Positions 31,165 to 42,267 are shown, counted from the stretch's first letter. The stretch: 64,000 bases of DNA from Patescibacteria group bacterium (GCA_022705745.1 JAKJDW010000002.1:1-64000); one strand, 5' to 3'. The notes: a model not told the origin generated them from the letters alone. Made by a program: numbers and translations.

Positions 31165-32589
31165 TTATCCCATAAATCATTCTAATTCTTCAATTTTTAC
31201 CCTTTTTTGTTGCATGCTATCTCTATCTCTAATAGTCACAGTTCAATCTTCTACACTTTGTGGATCTACTGTAATACAGAAGGGAGTCCCTATTTCATCT
31301 TGTCTACGATATCTTTTCCCGATAGCGCCTCAATCATCATATTCACATTTAAATTTCTTACTTAAATCTTTGAATATCTTTTCTGCAATTTCTACTTGTT
31401 TTTCATCTTTTTTTACTAATGGCAAAACAGCAAACTTCACTGGAGCGAGCTGTTTTGGAAATCTGACAACTACACGACTTTCTCCATTTTCTAAATTTTC
31501 TTCATCATAAAATTCTAACATAGTTACCATTACTGATCTTCCCAGTCACCAAGAGGCCTCTACACATCGTGGGATATATCTTTTCCCAGTAAATGGATCA
31601 GAATATTGCATATCTTTTCCACTTGTATCTTGATGTTGTTTGAGATCAAAATCAGTTCTACTGTGTACTCCTTGAATTTCTCCAAATCATCGTGGATATC
31701 TATATTCTATATCTACTGCATCAGCAGCATAGTGAGCTAACTTTTCGTGATCTTTAAATCTTAAATTTTCAGGATTAATTTCAATCACTTTAGTTCGATA
31801 TTCCAGAGAGTCTTTTTTTCGTTGTTCATAGGTTTCCATTGCTTTATTTTCATCATTTTCTACAAAATATTCTATTTCCATTTGTTCAAACTCTCTCGTT
31901 CTATACAAAAACTGACCTGGAGTGATTTCATTTCTAAATGCTTTTCATGTCTGAGCTAATCAAAACGGTATTCTCATTCTAGTACTATCCAAAATAGACC
32001 TAAAATTTGTAAATAAAGACTGACAGGTTTCAGGTCTCATGTATACTTTAGAACTGTCGTTTGCTACTGGTCATAAATGAGTATCCAACATTAAATTGAA
32101 ATTTCTACATTCTGTCCAATTGGCTGGTTTTCAAGTCTCAGGATTGTTTGTAATATTTTTTACAATAAAATCTCTCATTCACTCATTTCCCCAAGATTCA
32201 GGAGATAAGTTAGTTACTCATAGTTTTTCAGCTAAATCTTCATCATTTACTCATTCTCTATTTTTTTCAAAAAAATCTTCAATAATTTTGTCTGCACGAA
32301 ATCTTTGACCAGTATTTTTGTCATCTATCAAAGCATCAGCAAAAGAAGCTAAGTGTCAGCTTGCTTGCCAAGTAGTGGGATGAGCTATAATTGCTGTATC
32401 CATAAATACAATATCATCTCTTTCTTGCACAAAATGCTTGATCCATAGATCAGAAATATTTTTTTTGAGTAGAGATCAGTAGGGACCAAAATCCCAAGCA
32501 TTTGCAAGCCCTCAATAAATTTCAGAATTTGGATATACAAATCATTTTCTCTTCGCCCAAGAAACAATGGTTTCTAATGAAAATCACAT
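31165..32589 (-). CDS. glyS: Glycyl-tRNA synthetase (class II, single-chain type)
   Basis: The 474-residue product is the alpha2-type GlyRS. It reads [77 protein letters not shown], motif 2 [54 protein letters not shown] with VEASWGLGRS (motif 3), and a C-terminal anticodon domain ([16 protein letters not shown]). It ends EELEGFMG. In this organism it must charge the extra tRNA-Gly(UCA) that reads UGA. UGA itself encodes many glycines, including those of the first block. GlyQS-type subunits are absent here. Confidence 0.94.
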
Positions 32590-32815
32590 AAATTTTATAT
32601 TAAATTATAAATAACTCTTATAAGTTACGTTTTTCTCATTAAAAAACAACCAGAAATTTCCTTTGTTTTACAAAAACTTTAATTTCAGATTTTTTTACGA
32701 ATTGATGTTTTTAGGGAATATATAAGTAATTCTGTTGACTTTAGTATTGATTTTTTTCATAAAATATTTATGTTCTTTACTATAAATTGTATGAAATTTT
32801 TCAAATTATAAATTA

Positions 32816-34606
32816 ATGAACAATAATAAAATTACCAAGACAAATTATAAGAGAGTTTTACAATTCGTACGAAAAACTTATCGTCAATTCCCTTGACTTG
32901 CTATAGGAGGATTGATTTTTAGATTACTGTGAACTCTTGTTTCCTTAGCCCCTCCTTTATTTTACAAAGAGATAATTGATATTCTTTCTTCTACAACAGG
33001 GATTCAGGGTGAACTTATGCTTAATGCACTCTGAGTTTTGTTAATTATTTTATGGATTAAAGTTGGGGCTTTTATAGTTTTTAGAGGTTATGATTTTTTT
33101 GGTATTACTTTGGAGATGAATATTCAAGAATGGCTCAATAATGCTTTTCTCAAAAAGCTTCAATATCACTCTTATAAATTTTTTACGGAAAATATGAGTG
33201 GTTCACTCATCAGTAAATTTAGAAAATGAGTTTCAGCTGTTGAAAAATTAACAGATATTTTTGCTTGGCAGATTTTACCCTTTGTAACTAACATAGTTAT
33301 CATCTTAATTGTTATAGGACAACAAAATATTTGGATCAGTCTTTGAGTTTTAGGAGTTGTCATTGTTTTTTCATTTGTGCAATATCAACTCTATACTTAT
33401 ATTCAACCCTATCAAGATAAAGCAAATGCTTTGGATAGTGAACAGGGAGGATTGCTGTCTGATTTGATTGTAAATAATTATACTATCAAGTTTTTTGCAA
33501 CTGAGAAAAGGGAAGAAAAAATTTATGGAAGTCTTAACCATGAAGCAGCATCTGCTAGGAAAAGACAATATTATAAATCGATATGGATTTGGGGAACGGC
33601 ATGATTTATGTCTATTTTTCTAGAAATTGGGATTATGTATTTTGCAATTCGTATGCGGGGAAATGGAATTATTTCGCTTGGTATGATAATTCTTTTGCAG
33701 GCTTATATCCTCAGAGTAATTGATTTTTTGCGAGGTATTGGGCCAACACTTCGTCAGACTTTTGTTGCTATGAGCGAGGCTTCTGAAATGCTTGAAATTA
33801 TTGATACTCCTCACGAAATTCAAGACAATAGTTCTAAAAGGCTGAAAGTCACTAGTGGAGCAATTTCATTTCAGGGTGTCGACTTCTCTTATGGGAAAGA
33901 AGTTATTTTCAAAAATCTCAATTTAGATATTAAACCATGACAAAAAGTTGCAATTGTGGGGGAGTCAGGAAGCTGAAAATCGACGCTAACTAAACTTCTT
34001 TTCAGATTTTATGATATTCAATGATGAGAGATTCTTATTGATAATCAAAATATTGCTGAAGTAAGTCAAGAATCATTAAGGTCTTCGCTTGCAATGGTTC
34101 CTCAAGATCCGATTCTTTTTCATAGAAGCATTAAAGAAAATATCGCCTATGCTAATCCTCAAGCCACCGATGAACAAATTATTGCTGCTGCGAAAATGGC
34201 AAGATGTGACCACTTTATTCAGCATTTTCCTGACGGTTATGATACTTTAGTTTGAGAAAGATGAGTAAAACTTTCAGGTGGAGAGAGACAGAGAATCGCA
34301 ATTGCTAGAGCCATACTTGGAAATAAAGATATTATCGTGATGGATGAGGCAACATCTTCACTAGATAGCGAATCTGAAGCTTTAATTCAGGAAGCAATGG
34401 AAGAAGTTATGAGAAATAAAACTACGATTGTGATTGCTCATAGACTTTCTACTGTGATGAAAATGGATGAAATTATTGTAATGGATAAGGGACAGATAGT
34501 TGAAAAATGAAGTCACAAACACCTTTTATCACAAAATGGAATATACAAAAAATTATGGAACATTCAATCGTGATGATTTTTAGGTAATATTTTACATAAA
34601 ATTTAA
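32816..34606 (+). CDS. ABC transporter, fused membrane and ATPase domains (exporter type)
   Basis: The 596-residue product has six predicted membrane helices in residues about 20-310 (for example [50 protein letters not shown]). The ATPase follows: [20 protein letters not shown], Walker [12 protein letters not shown] (about 380; the last Gly is UGA), Q-loop [18 protein letters not shown], signature [15 protein letters not shown] (about 485), Walker [14 protein letters not shown] and switch [10 protein letters not shown]. It is a homodimeric MsbA/multidrug-type exporter half. The substrate is unknown. A 226-bp gap upstream carries the promoter. Confidence 0.93.
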
Positions 34607-34650
34607 AAAAAAATTGGTTTTTGAAAAAAAGTTGTTAATTAATAATGAAA

Positions 34651-36402
34651 TTAATTATCAATAATAATTACTCCTTCTGCAGTTATTCCTTTTTGAAACA
34701 ATGGTTTTGAAAGATCTGTAGTAAAAAGAACATCACAATCTCAATCAAAGTATTTTTCTTTTCAATTCAGATCTATATAAGTATAAGTTGAATTATTTTC
34801 ATTAACAACTGCCTTATGAGTTTTTCTTTGATTATCTCTAATAGTTACCTCTTGGACCAAATTCTGATTTCCTAAATGTTTTATCCCCTGTGTTGCATGA
34901 AGCACAACTTCTTCCTTTCATTTATTTAACATTATTACTTCTCAATTTCTATTGAGACAATAATTTTCTACTTTCCCTAATTTATTCCTGATAAAAACAT
35001 TTTGTAAACTTATACCACCTATTAAATCCATGCTTTTTTGACCAATACCACAAAGCTCAAACTTTTTATCTCAGATTTTTATTTCAACAATTTCTTTATA
35101 TTTATTAATGACAACATCTCTCTCATTTCATTTTTTACTTCTAATTTTCACTTTTTGTACAGCCTCACCGTTTATTATATTTTCTTCCTTTTCTCTATAA
35201 AAATCACAAATCTCAAAAATTTCCTTTCATTTACTTACTTCCACAATTTTTTTCTTTTTATTAATGACAACATCTCTCTCATCTCATAGCATATCTGATG
35301 CTTTTATTTTTTGTACTTCCTCTCCACTTATTAAAGTTTCAGTCCCATAATAAACATAAGAGAGGGTAAGCTCTTCCTTTCATTTGGTTATTTTGATGGG
35401 TTCCATATACTTATTAAGGAAAACATTAGAAATATTAGCACCTCTAACAGTAATGTGCTGTAATATTTCATTACCAATTAAATCTTCAGTACAAAATCAA
35501 GTAGCTTCAAATTTTTCATCTCAGATTTTTATTTCCACAATTTCTTTGTTTTTATTAATGAAAACATCTCTTTTTTCCCCCTCGTTATTTCTGATTGTTA
35601 CTTTTTGTACTTTCTCACCATTAACTAATCTCACTGTATTATGGTCTATGTTTCCACAAATTTCAAATCTCTCCTCTCATTTACTTACTTCCACAATTTC
35701 TCTGTTAGTATCCCAATAAACATCCACTTCATTTCCATTCTTATCAAGAACATATATTTTTTCAATTTCACCATTATCTATCAGATTCACTCTACTATCA
35801 ATTAAAACCCAACTAATTTCGAATTCTTGATTTCTTTTTTTTGCTTTCACTATTTCTCGATTTTTATCACGCCAAATTGCTTTTCCTTTTCCATGAGATA
35901 GACCAGTCTGGATTTTTTGTAGTCTTATTGCTTCACCATCCATAAGAATAATTGGGTCGTCCTTGGATTTGGACATGTAATTATATTGTCCGCAAAGCTC
36001 CAAGATATCAAAATCAATTCCTGTGATTTCTAGATATTTTTTTAGGTAATCACCAAAATCTATAATATTTTCTTTTTTGGAAAAAATTACTTTCTTATTG
36101 TAGATATTTTGTATAGCTCTAACAAGATCTCAATTTTCGCTTACCTTTCTCATCATTTCTTTTTCCTCTTCAGTTAAGTTTTTCGGCTCTTCTAATAGCT
36201 TTGTAACTATAACTGGAAGATTTTTATAGGTATTTTGGAGATTGAGTGTATCCAATGTTATACTTATAATTCTCTGAATACAACCTGAACTGTATGGATA
36301 TTTCTTTTTTTTATCCAAAAACTTCTCTTGATACCTATCTGGATAAATAAATTGCATTGAATCTTTTGACTTATTTTGATTCATTTTATACAATAAAATC
36401 AT
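34651..36402 (-). CDS. Tandem-repeat protein of unknown function
   Basis: The 583-residue product has no signal peptide. Residues about 185-520 are built from roughly 60-residue degenerate repeats of the form '[IV]NGE-VQKV-IR---G-ERDV-INK-KEIVEI--G---FE-CG'. Clear copies begin at VRLVNGEKVQKVTIRN, ETLISGEEVQKIKASD and NIINGEAVQKVKIRS. The pattern of short turns and alternating hydrophobics suggests stacked beta strands. The DNA is repetitive too (for example 'attaatgacaacatctctctc' near 35105 and 35260, written as its first 20 bases). The N-terminal 120 residues are helical. ATG 36402 gives the longest form; an in-frame ATG at 36384 is possible. Confidence 0.72.
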
Positions 36403-36578
36403 AAAATTAGCTTTATAATAACAAAACTTTAATCAAAGTCAACTAGTTTTTATATAAAAACATTGTATCAAAAAGCTCATCTTGCAAAAAATTTTCCTCT
36501 TGATTTTTGAAAGCATAATATTAGACATATAAAGAATGCTTTTCGGCAGTTTTTTGGTTGTTTTAATATGTTAAATTC

Positions 36579-36651
36579 GCTCCTGTAGTTCAGCTGGATA
36601 GAACAGCCCTCTCCTAAGGGGCAGATACAGGTTCGAGTCCTGTCGGGAGTA
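36579..36651 (+). tRNA. tRNA-Arg(CCU)
   Basis: A cloverleaf is readable: acceptor GCTCCTG/CGGGAGT, D arm GTTCAGCTGGATAGAAC, anticodon arm GCCCT-CTCCTAA-GGGGC with anticodon CCT, T arm ACAGG-TTCGAGT-CCTGT and discriminator A. The 3' CCA is not encoded. It lies about 105 bp before rpsO. Confidence 0.9.
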
Positions 36652-36756
36652 TTTTTATACCATAATACATTTTTGTATTATATTCTCAACATTCTAAAAC
36701 GGCTAACATCTGTGTAGTTTGTTGAACAATTATTTTATTTTTTAATCACCAATTTT

Positions 36757-37011
36757 ATGGCAAAAAAGAAAAGCGAAAACTTTTTTCAAAGACATGAAAA
36801 TGACACAGGATCTCCTGAATTTCAGATTTGAACTTTGACAGAAGAAATCAATATGTTGCAATGACATATAGAAATCAATCCAAAAGATTTTGATGCCAAA
36901 AGATCTTTATTAAAAAAGGTAGCAAAAAGAAGAAGACTTTTGAAATACATCAAAAATCAAGACTTGGACTCTTATTCAAATGTATCTAAAAAAATTTGAG
37001 TAAAGGTATAA
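36757..37011 (+). CDS. rpsO: Ribosomal protein S15
   Basis: The 84-residue product contains the S15 core ENDTGSPEFQIGTLTEEINM and LQGHIEINPKDFDAKRSLLK, KVAKRRRLLKYIKNQDLDSY. It binds 16S rRNA in the platform of the 30S subunit. The helix-turn 'DTGSPE-Q' block and 'RR-LL-YI' are diagnostic. Glycines in QIGTL and LQGHI are UGA. A strong hairpin follows the stop. Complete. Confidence 0.94.
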
Positions 37012-37012
37012 T

Positions 37013-37043
37013 AAATAATAGTTTTGTCGACTATTATTTTTTC
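37013..37043 (+). terminator. Terminator after rpsO
   Basis: AAATAATAG (37013-37021) pairs with CTATTATTT (37031-37039), a 9-bp perfect stem with a 9-nt loop, followed by a T-run. It overlaps no coding sequence and lies directly after the rpsO stop. Confidence 0.75.
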
Positions 37044-37114
37044 ATGCTTGTTATTAATTTTTTTATAATAACTAAGCTAAAGTAAAATTTTTATTTTTTA
37101 ACTTTTATATCATA

Positions 37115-38515
37115 ATGGACCTACAAAAGTTTACTCAACAACTGCAAGGTTGAGAAGTTTCTATACCCTTAATCAAGGAAGGTAACAAAATAAGATGAAT
37201 TATTTTAAAGAAAATAGAAAACGGCATATTGGTAGAATGTGATAATGGAGCCTTTACATGAGTAATATTATCAAAGGAAGTAAAAGAGTTAGTCAGAAGT
37301 GGTTATGATTTGGCTCCTGGTAGAGAAATTGAATTGGAAGTAGTAAATACAAATATTAGACATGAAGATGGATACTACATTGTTTCGGTAACAAAGTTAT
37401 TACAATATGATGTTCGAAAATCGATATTAGCAAAATTTGAAAAAGATGAAATTATTAAAGTTGTTCCTACAGAGGCAAATCTTGGTTGACTATTAATAGA
37501 TATGCATGGAATTAAATGATTTATACCTCTATCACAATTAGCTCCAATTCATTATCCAAGAGTAGAAGATTGAGATCAAGAAGCGATTTTTGATAAATTA
37601 TTAGAGCTGATTGGGAAAGAAATATCGGTAAGAATTATAAACATTGATGAAGAAGAAAAGAGAATTATTTTATCAGAAAGAGAAGCATTAAAAGAAGAAA
37701 GAGATAAAGTTTTGAAGGAATTGGCCGTTGGAAAAACATTTGATTGAATTGTTTCAGGGGTATCCTCTTATGGACTTTTTGTTACAATTGGGGGCACCGT
37801 AGAATGACTAGTTCATATTTCAGAAATTACCTACTGACATGTAACAAATATTGATAGACTTTGAAAAATTGGAGATAAATTACAAGTAAAAGTAATTGGA
37901 TTGGAGAATGGAAAAATCTCTTTATCCAGCAAAAAGCTAAAAGAAGATCCACGATCTGCTCTTCCAAAAAAATACAAAGTATGAGATATTATAGAATGAG
38001 AGGTTGTGAGATTTGTTCCTTATGGGGTATTTATCAGAGTATTTGAAGATATCAATGGATTAGTTCATCTTAGTGAGCTATCTCAAAAATCTGTACAAAA
38101 TCCAAATGAAGTAGTAAAACTTTGAGAAGTAGTAAAAGCAAAATTGATATTATTAGATCCAAAAAATAGAAAAATCTGATTGAGTATGAAAGATTCCACT
38201 CCAGGCATAGATGAGGATGGAAAAATTGCCAAAAAAATCATAAAAAAGCCATCAAAAGGTTTGGAAGATGTAGTTAAAATGCTGGAAGAAGAAAAAGCTG
38301 AAGAAAAAATCAAAAAAATAAAAGAAGAGGAAAATAGTAAGCAAGAATTAAAAAAAGAAGAAAAGAAGGAAAAAAAGGAAAAGAAGGAAAAAGAAGAAAA
38401 GGAGGGAAAAGAGGAAAAAAAGAAAAAAGAGGAGAAAAAGGAAAAAGAGGAGAAAAAGGAAAAAGAAGAAAAGAAAGTAAAAAAAGAAAAAAAAGAGCAA
38501 GAAGAAAAAAAATAG
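37115..38515 (+). CDS. rpsA: Ribosomal protein S1-like, four S1 domains with KE-rich tail
   Basis: The 466-residue product has four OB-fold S1 repeats: about 28-90 (NKIRGIILKKIENGILVECD), 105-180 (degenerate, GIKGFIPLSQLAP), 205-275 (FDGIVSGVSSYGLFVTIGGT then EGLVHISEIT) and 290-360 (IIEGEVVRFVPYGVFIRVFE then NGLVHLSELS). Residues about 395-466 are almost only Lys and Glu (repeats of KKEKEEK). S1 recruits mRNA to the 30S subunit; six-domain forms are usual in large genomes and four-domain ones in several reduced lineages. UGA gives glycines such as FDGIV. The extreme tail is unusual and may bind RNA or ribosome. Confidence 0.9.
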
Positions 38516-38713
38516 TAAGATAAGATTTAACAAAAAGTTTGTAGAGCTATGTAGATTTCCAATTTTACAAACTTTTGGTCTTGCGAATTTTTTTGTCTTG
38601 AATTTATTGAGCAATTATAGATATTAGAAATGGTAAGTTCATTAAGTTTATAAAGTTGCAAGTTCGTAAAGTTTATAAACTTGTAACTTTATAAACCTTT
38701 AACCGAATTTAAT
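38516..38713. repeat. Intergenic AT-rich repeat words after rpsA
   Basis: It contains 'aagtttgtagag', 'gttcattaagtttataaag' and 'acttgtaactttataaac' words of the family seen in other gaps. No gene. A short minus frame is only a low-complexity Phe/Leu shadow of the S1 tail. Confidence 0.6.
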
Positions 38714-39096
38714 GCTCAGGTGGTGCTCCAAGATTGTGTTGATTTTGCGAGCAAAGCGAGTAAAAATCAAAAACAAGATTGAAAGTCCCCACTGTATAGC
38801 GGGAGAATTGTTCCAAGATTAAGTGAATTAAATGAACGAGGTGAGAGTAATTGACTTAAGATTGAGAATCCCGCTGAACAGTGGGAGTACACACTTTAAA
38901 ATAATGCTCAGGTGGTGCTCCAAGATTGTGTTGATTTTGCGAGCAAAGCGAGTAAAAATCAAAAACAAGATTGAAAGTCCCGCTGTATAGCGGGAGAATT
39001 GTTCCAAGATTAAGTGAATTAAACGAACGAAGTGAGAGTAATTGACTTAAGATTGAGAATCCCGCTGAACAGTGGGAGTACACACTTTAAAATAAT
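38714..39096 (+). repeat. Two 191-192 bp tandem units, each starting with the 5' end of tRNA-Leu
   Basis: Unit 1 runs 38714-38905 and unit 2 38906-39096; they are nearly identical. Each begins GCTCAGGTGGTG, the first 12 bases of the tRNA-Leu gene that follows directly at 39097, and is preceded by 'aat'. Within a unit, two about 90-bp halves resemble each other: 'ccaagatt', an inner inverted repeat ('gcgagcaaagcgag' or 'cgaacgaagtgag') and a closing small hairpin 'cccgctg....cagcggg'. No coding frame fits. This is a recently duplicated element targeted to or copied from the tRNA head. Confidence 0.85.
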
Positions 39097-39178
39097 GCTC
39101 AGGTGGTGGAATTGGTATACACATACGCTTGAGGTGCGTATGCCGTAAGGCTTGGGGGTTCGAGTCCCCTCTTGAGCA
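39097..39178 (+). tRNA. tRNA-Leu(GAG)
   Basis: Acceptor GCTCAGG pairs with CTTGAGC allowing one G-T; the D arm is GGTGGAATTGGTATACAC, the anticodon arm TACGC-TTGAGGT-GCGTA with anticodon GAG, a long variable arm 'TGCCGTAAGGCTT', the T arm GGGGG-TTCGAGT-CCCCT and discriminator A. The long variable arm is right for tRNA-Leu. CCA is not encoded. Confidence 0.9.
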
Positions 39179-39242
39179 AAAAAGATTAGACTTTTAACGG
39201 AATATTATTATAAAAACTATCGTTTATATTTTGAAATTACAA

Positions 39243-39695
39243 ATGAGCTTACAAGAAAAACTATTCGCAGACTATATGCAAGCTATGAAAGATAAAGATG
39301 TTAGCAAAAAAGCGATATTAAACTATGTAATCGCACAGATAAAAAATAAAAAAATTGAATTACAAAAAGATTTAGAAGACGGAGAAGTAATTAAAATTTT
39401 GAAAAAAGAAATTAAAGCTTTAGTAGAAGCAATAGGATTTCTGGGACAAGCAAATAAGCTGAAAGAATTAAAAGAAGAACAAGCTAAAAAACAAGTATTA
39501 GAGCAATATTTACCACAAACGAAATCAAAAGAGGAAACCAAAGAAATAGTTCTAAACTTGATCAAAGAATTGGGTATTACGGAGCTTACAAAACAAAGAT
39601 GACAAGTGATGTGAGCTATCAAATCTCAATATTGAGAAGTGGTTGAATGATCTCTAGCAAATGAAGTAATCAACGAAATTTTGAAATGATCGTAA
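39243..39695 (+). CDS. GatB/YqeY domain protein
   Basis: The 150-residue product matches the YqeY family: LQEKLFADYMQAMKDKDVSK, LNYVIAQIKNKKIELQKDLE, KKEIKALVEAIGFLGQANK, KKQVLEQYLPQTKSKEETKEIV, and the end LTKQRGQVMGAIKSQYGEVVEGSLANEVI. Stand-alone members resemble the tail of the GatB amidotransferase subunit; their role is not fixed. The last 30 residues depend on four UGA codons. ATG 39243 is preferred over an in-frame TTG 12 bp upstream. Confidence 0.88.
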
Positions 39696-39730
39696 TATAT
39701 AGTTTATTATTTTACTTATAAAAATAATCT

Positions 39731-41065
39731 ATGAAAAAAATCGCTATCAGAATATGCCTTTCTATTTTTGTTCTATGATTTTTTTCTTTGTGATTAACTA
39801 TTGTTTACGGGGAAGATTATTCGAGTTCTGATATGTGTTCAAGTATACCAAACTACTCAAATAATTCCAATAGTGGTACGAGTTATGCTACAAACAATAA
39901 CATATATGCATGGTATATTAATAGTCCAAGTGCAATAAGTTTAGCAACAACTCACCCATGAAGTCCAAATGTTTGTTCAGACATTGAACTTGCAACTTCT
40001 AGAGTTGAACGAAAACAACAACTATGTACAAACAATTTAGATGAATTAAAAACTTATCAAGAAACCCTTTTATGAAAGTATAAGATCCATAGAAGTTACC
40101 AATTTGAACGATGATTTGATTCTGCAAAAAAAGTTTGGGGGTTACAAAACTTAATGAAAGAGGCCGATTGTCAAGATCATAGAGATTGTAAATTATGAGT
40201 TGTAACTATATGAGATTTTCTTTTCTGTAATATCTGTTCAGCTATTGACCCAGATCGAAAAGAACCAACTTCAATTAGTCCACAGGTATCATGTCCTGTA
40301 TCATATGAGCCAATTTTAGACAACTTATGCTGTGAAAAAGTAGAAGCTGGACTTGAATGTCAAATTAAAAAAAATTGGGGACAATGTACTAATTCAGACA
40401 CTTTCTGATTAGAGGTTTGAGCAACAGATTTAAGTAAGTTAAATGAATATACATGCGAACAAAGTTTAGAAGAAGAGTCGTTACCTTTTTGTGCTTGATG
40501 TGATAAGATCCCAGAAAGTTCAAAATCTTGTGAAGAATCTTATTGAGAATGATGGTATGATGATAATGATGGATGCTGTGTCAATTGTGGTCAAAATAAA
40601 CAACGGAGTGCAAATGAAAATAGCTGTACATGTACTTTATCAGAAGATGACTGTATAAATAAATGAAAAAAATTAAATAGCAATACTTGTAAATGTGAGT
40701 GCGACCCAAGCAGAGAGTGTTGTGGAATACTGTTAAATACAGTAGTCCCATTTATTGGAGATTGTATAGAGATGACAAGTCAAGATGACCCTTGATCATC
40801 AAATGCTCCCAACACAACTACGATTAATCAACTAAATGCGTTTCCTTTTTTAATGATGGGCCTGAGTAAGATTTTAGTTACTATTATTTTAATATTTTCA
40901 TTTTTAATCATAATTGTAGCTTGATTGATGATGACTACCTGAGTATATAGTGAATCAAATTATAAAAAAGGAATGGAACGAATACAAAAAGTTGTGGTTT
41001 GATTGATACTACTTTGAGCATCTGGGCTAATATTAAAACTAATAAATCCAAGTTTCTTTGGATAA
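39731..41065 (+). CDS. Cysteine-rich secreted protein with TrbC/VirB2-like C-terminal membrane helices
   Basis: The 444-residue product begins with a signal peptide (KKIAIRICLSIFVLGFFSLG). The middle (about 80-340) is rich in Cys and Asn (for example SCPVSYEPILDNLCCEKV, CGQNKQRSANENSCTCTL, CKCECDPSRECCG), suggesting disulfide-bonded extracellular modules. The end has two hydrophobic helices separated by a charged turn: KILVTIILIFSFLIIIVAGL then SNYKKGMERIQKVVVGLILL, a layout common in pilin-like TrbC/VirB2 proteins of Patescibacteria. Function unknown; possibly a surface structure subunit. It follows yqeY by about 35 bp. Confidence 0.72.
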
Positions 41066-41097
41066 TAATAACCTTTTAATTTTATAAAATTATTACA

Positions 41098-41559
41098 ATG
41101 GTGAATATTAAACTAGAATCTGAATGATATTTAATTGAAAACAAAATTCTTTTTGGAGCGAGTATTCCAAATAAAGAATATATTAATTTAGCAACAGAAA
41201 TTTGAGAAGATATAGTGATAGAAAAATTGCCTTATTCTATCGTAGAGTACCCAGGGGAATATGATATTGATGGGGTATTTATTAGATCTTTTTGATCAAA
41301 AGATGGGAAATTAAATTACATTATTACAATAAATAATAAAACAATAGGACTCGTTCAATCAGCCAAAATTTTAGAAGAAGACGATGTAAGATCTTTGGAT
41401 GCTTGGCTATACTTAGACGATGCTGTAGAAAAAAAACTTGAACAACTAGAACTTGAATGAAAAAAATTTAAATTAAATCTTGAGGACTGAAATTTAAGAA
41501 TAGAAGAAAAAGAAAGTGAGCATGCAGAAGTAATGATTGATGAAAGTGAAGATGAGTAA
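41098..41559 (+). CDS. Hypothetical protein with metallo-beta-lactamase-like fragment
   Basis: The 153-residue product is mainly beta in the first 90 residues; the segment SIVEYPGEYDIDGVFIRSFG resembles the 'PGEYEi.gi.i' strand region of UlaG-like metallo-beta-lactamase-fold proteins, but no HxHxDH metal site is present. The tail is acidic and helical (KKLEQLELEGKKFKLNLEDG to the end). It lies 32 bp after the Cys-rich protein gene on the same strand. The relation to MBL proteins is weak. Confidence 0.6.
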
Positions 41560-41668
41560 AATCCCCTAATTTAAGGCTAATTTCTTTTTTAGTTATAAAT
41601 GAAGAAACGGTTACGAACAAACAAGATTGAATAAAAATAAGTGAACATTTATTCGAAAACAGAAAAAA

Positions 41669-42211
41669 CTATTCTTTTTTTATTAACAAAACTCAATCTC
41701 ACTCCTCTGTATTAATTTCATCATAAATTATTTGCTTTTTTTCTAAAAATTCGTATAATCAAAACATCTTAGTTTTGTATTTAATTACATCATCACACAC
41801 CAAAATACTTTTGGTGCTCAACATATCAAAGATATTCATTAGATAATTAGCATACTGACTTTTTTGTCAATCTACAAACACAAAATCTAAAGTGTTTGGA
41901 ATTAGTTTTTTTATATCTATTTTCAAAAAATCAAAAGGATATACAGTTAAATTTTTCAACTCATACTTTCAAACATTTTGTATGCCTTCCAAGTAGTCGT
42001 TATACGATATTTCAAAGGAATATAAAATTCCATCTCGCTCTTTGATTTTATTTGCTATAAAAATAGAACTATAGGCTACTGCTCATCCTATTTCCAAACA
42101 AACTTTGGGCTTATGCTGTTCCAAAAGTTTTGATAAAAAATCTTCAGTTTCTATGCTAATTATTGGAATGTTTCTATCTATGCAAGATTCTCTGAGTAAA
42201 GAAAGATTCAT
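41669..42211 (-). CDS. O-methyltransferase-like SAM-dependent enzyme
   Basis: The 180-residue product has SAM-binding motifs of the caffeoyl-CoA/COMT family: KVCLEIGGAVAYSSIFIANK (motif I, lacking the usual third Gly), ILYSFEISYNDYLEGIQNV (acidic residue for ribose), NTLDFVFVDGQKSQYANYL (the D-G-x-K block) and ILVCDDVIKYK. It misses the first about 20 residues of longer family members. Substrate unknown. UGA encodes IGGA and VDGQ glycines. It is convergent with the previous gene and divergent from the RNase J gene. Confidence 0.78.
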
Positions 42212-42267
42212 AGGATAGTAAAACAATGATATAAAATTTTTATTTTAATTTTAAACAAACAAAAACA

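Noticed and set aside
38348-38614. Phe/Leu-rich membrane protein on the minus strand
   Set aside because: It is the antisense of the K/E-rich S1 tail; the + strand frame continues the S1 domains.
38714-39096. Additional tRNA genes in the tandem units
   Set aside because: Only the first 12 bases match tRNA-Leu; no anticodon or T arm follows.
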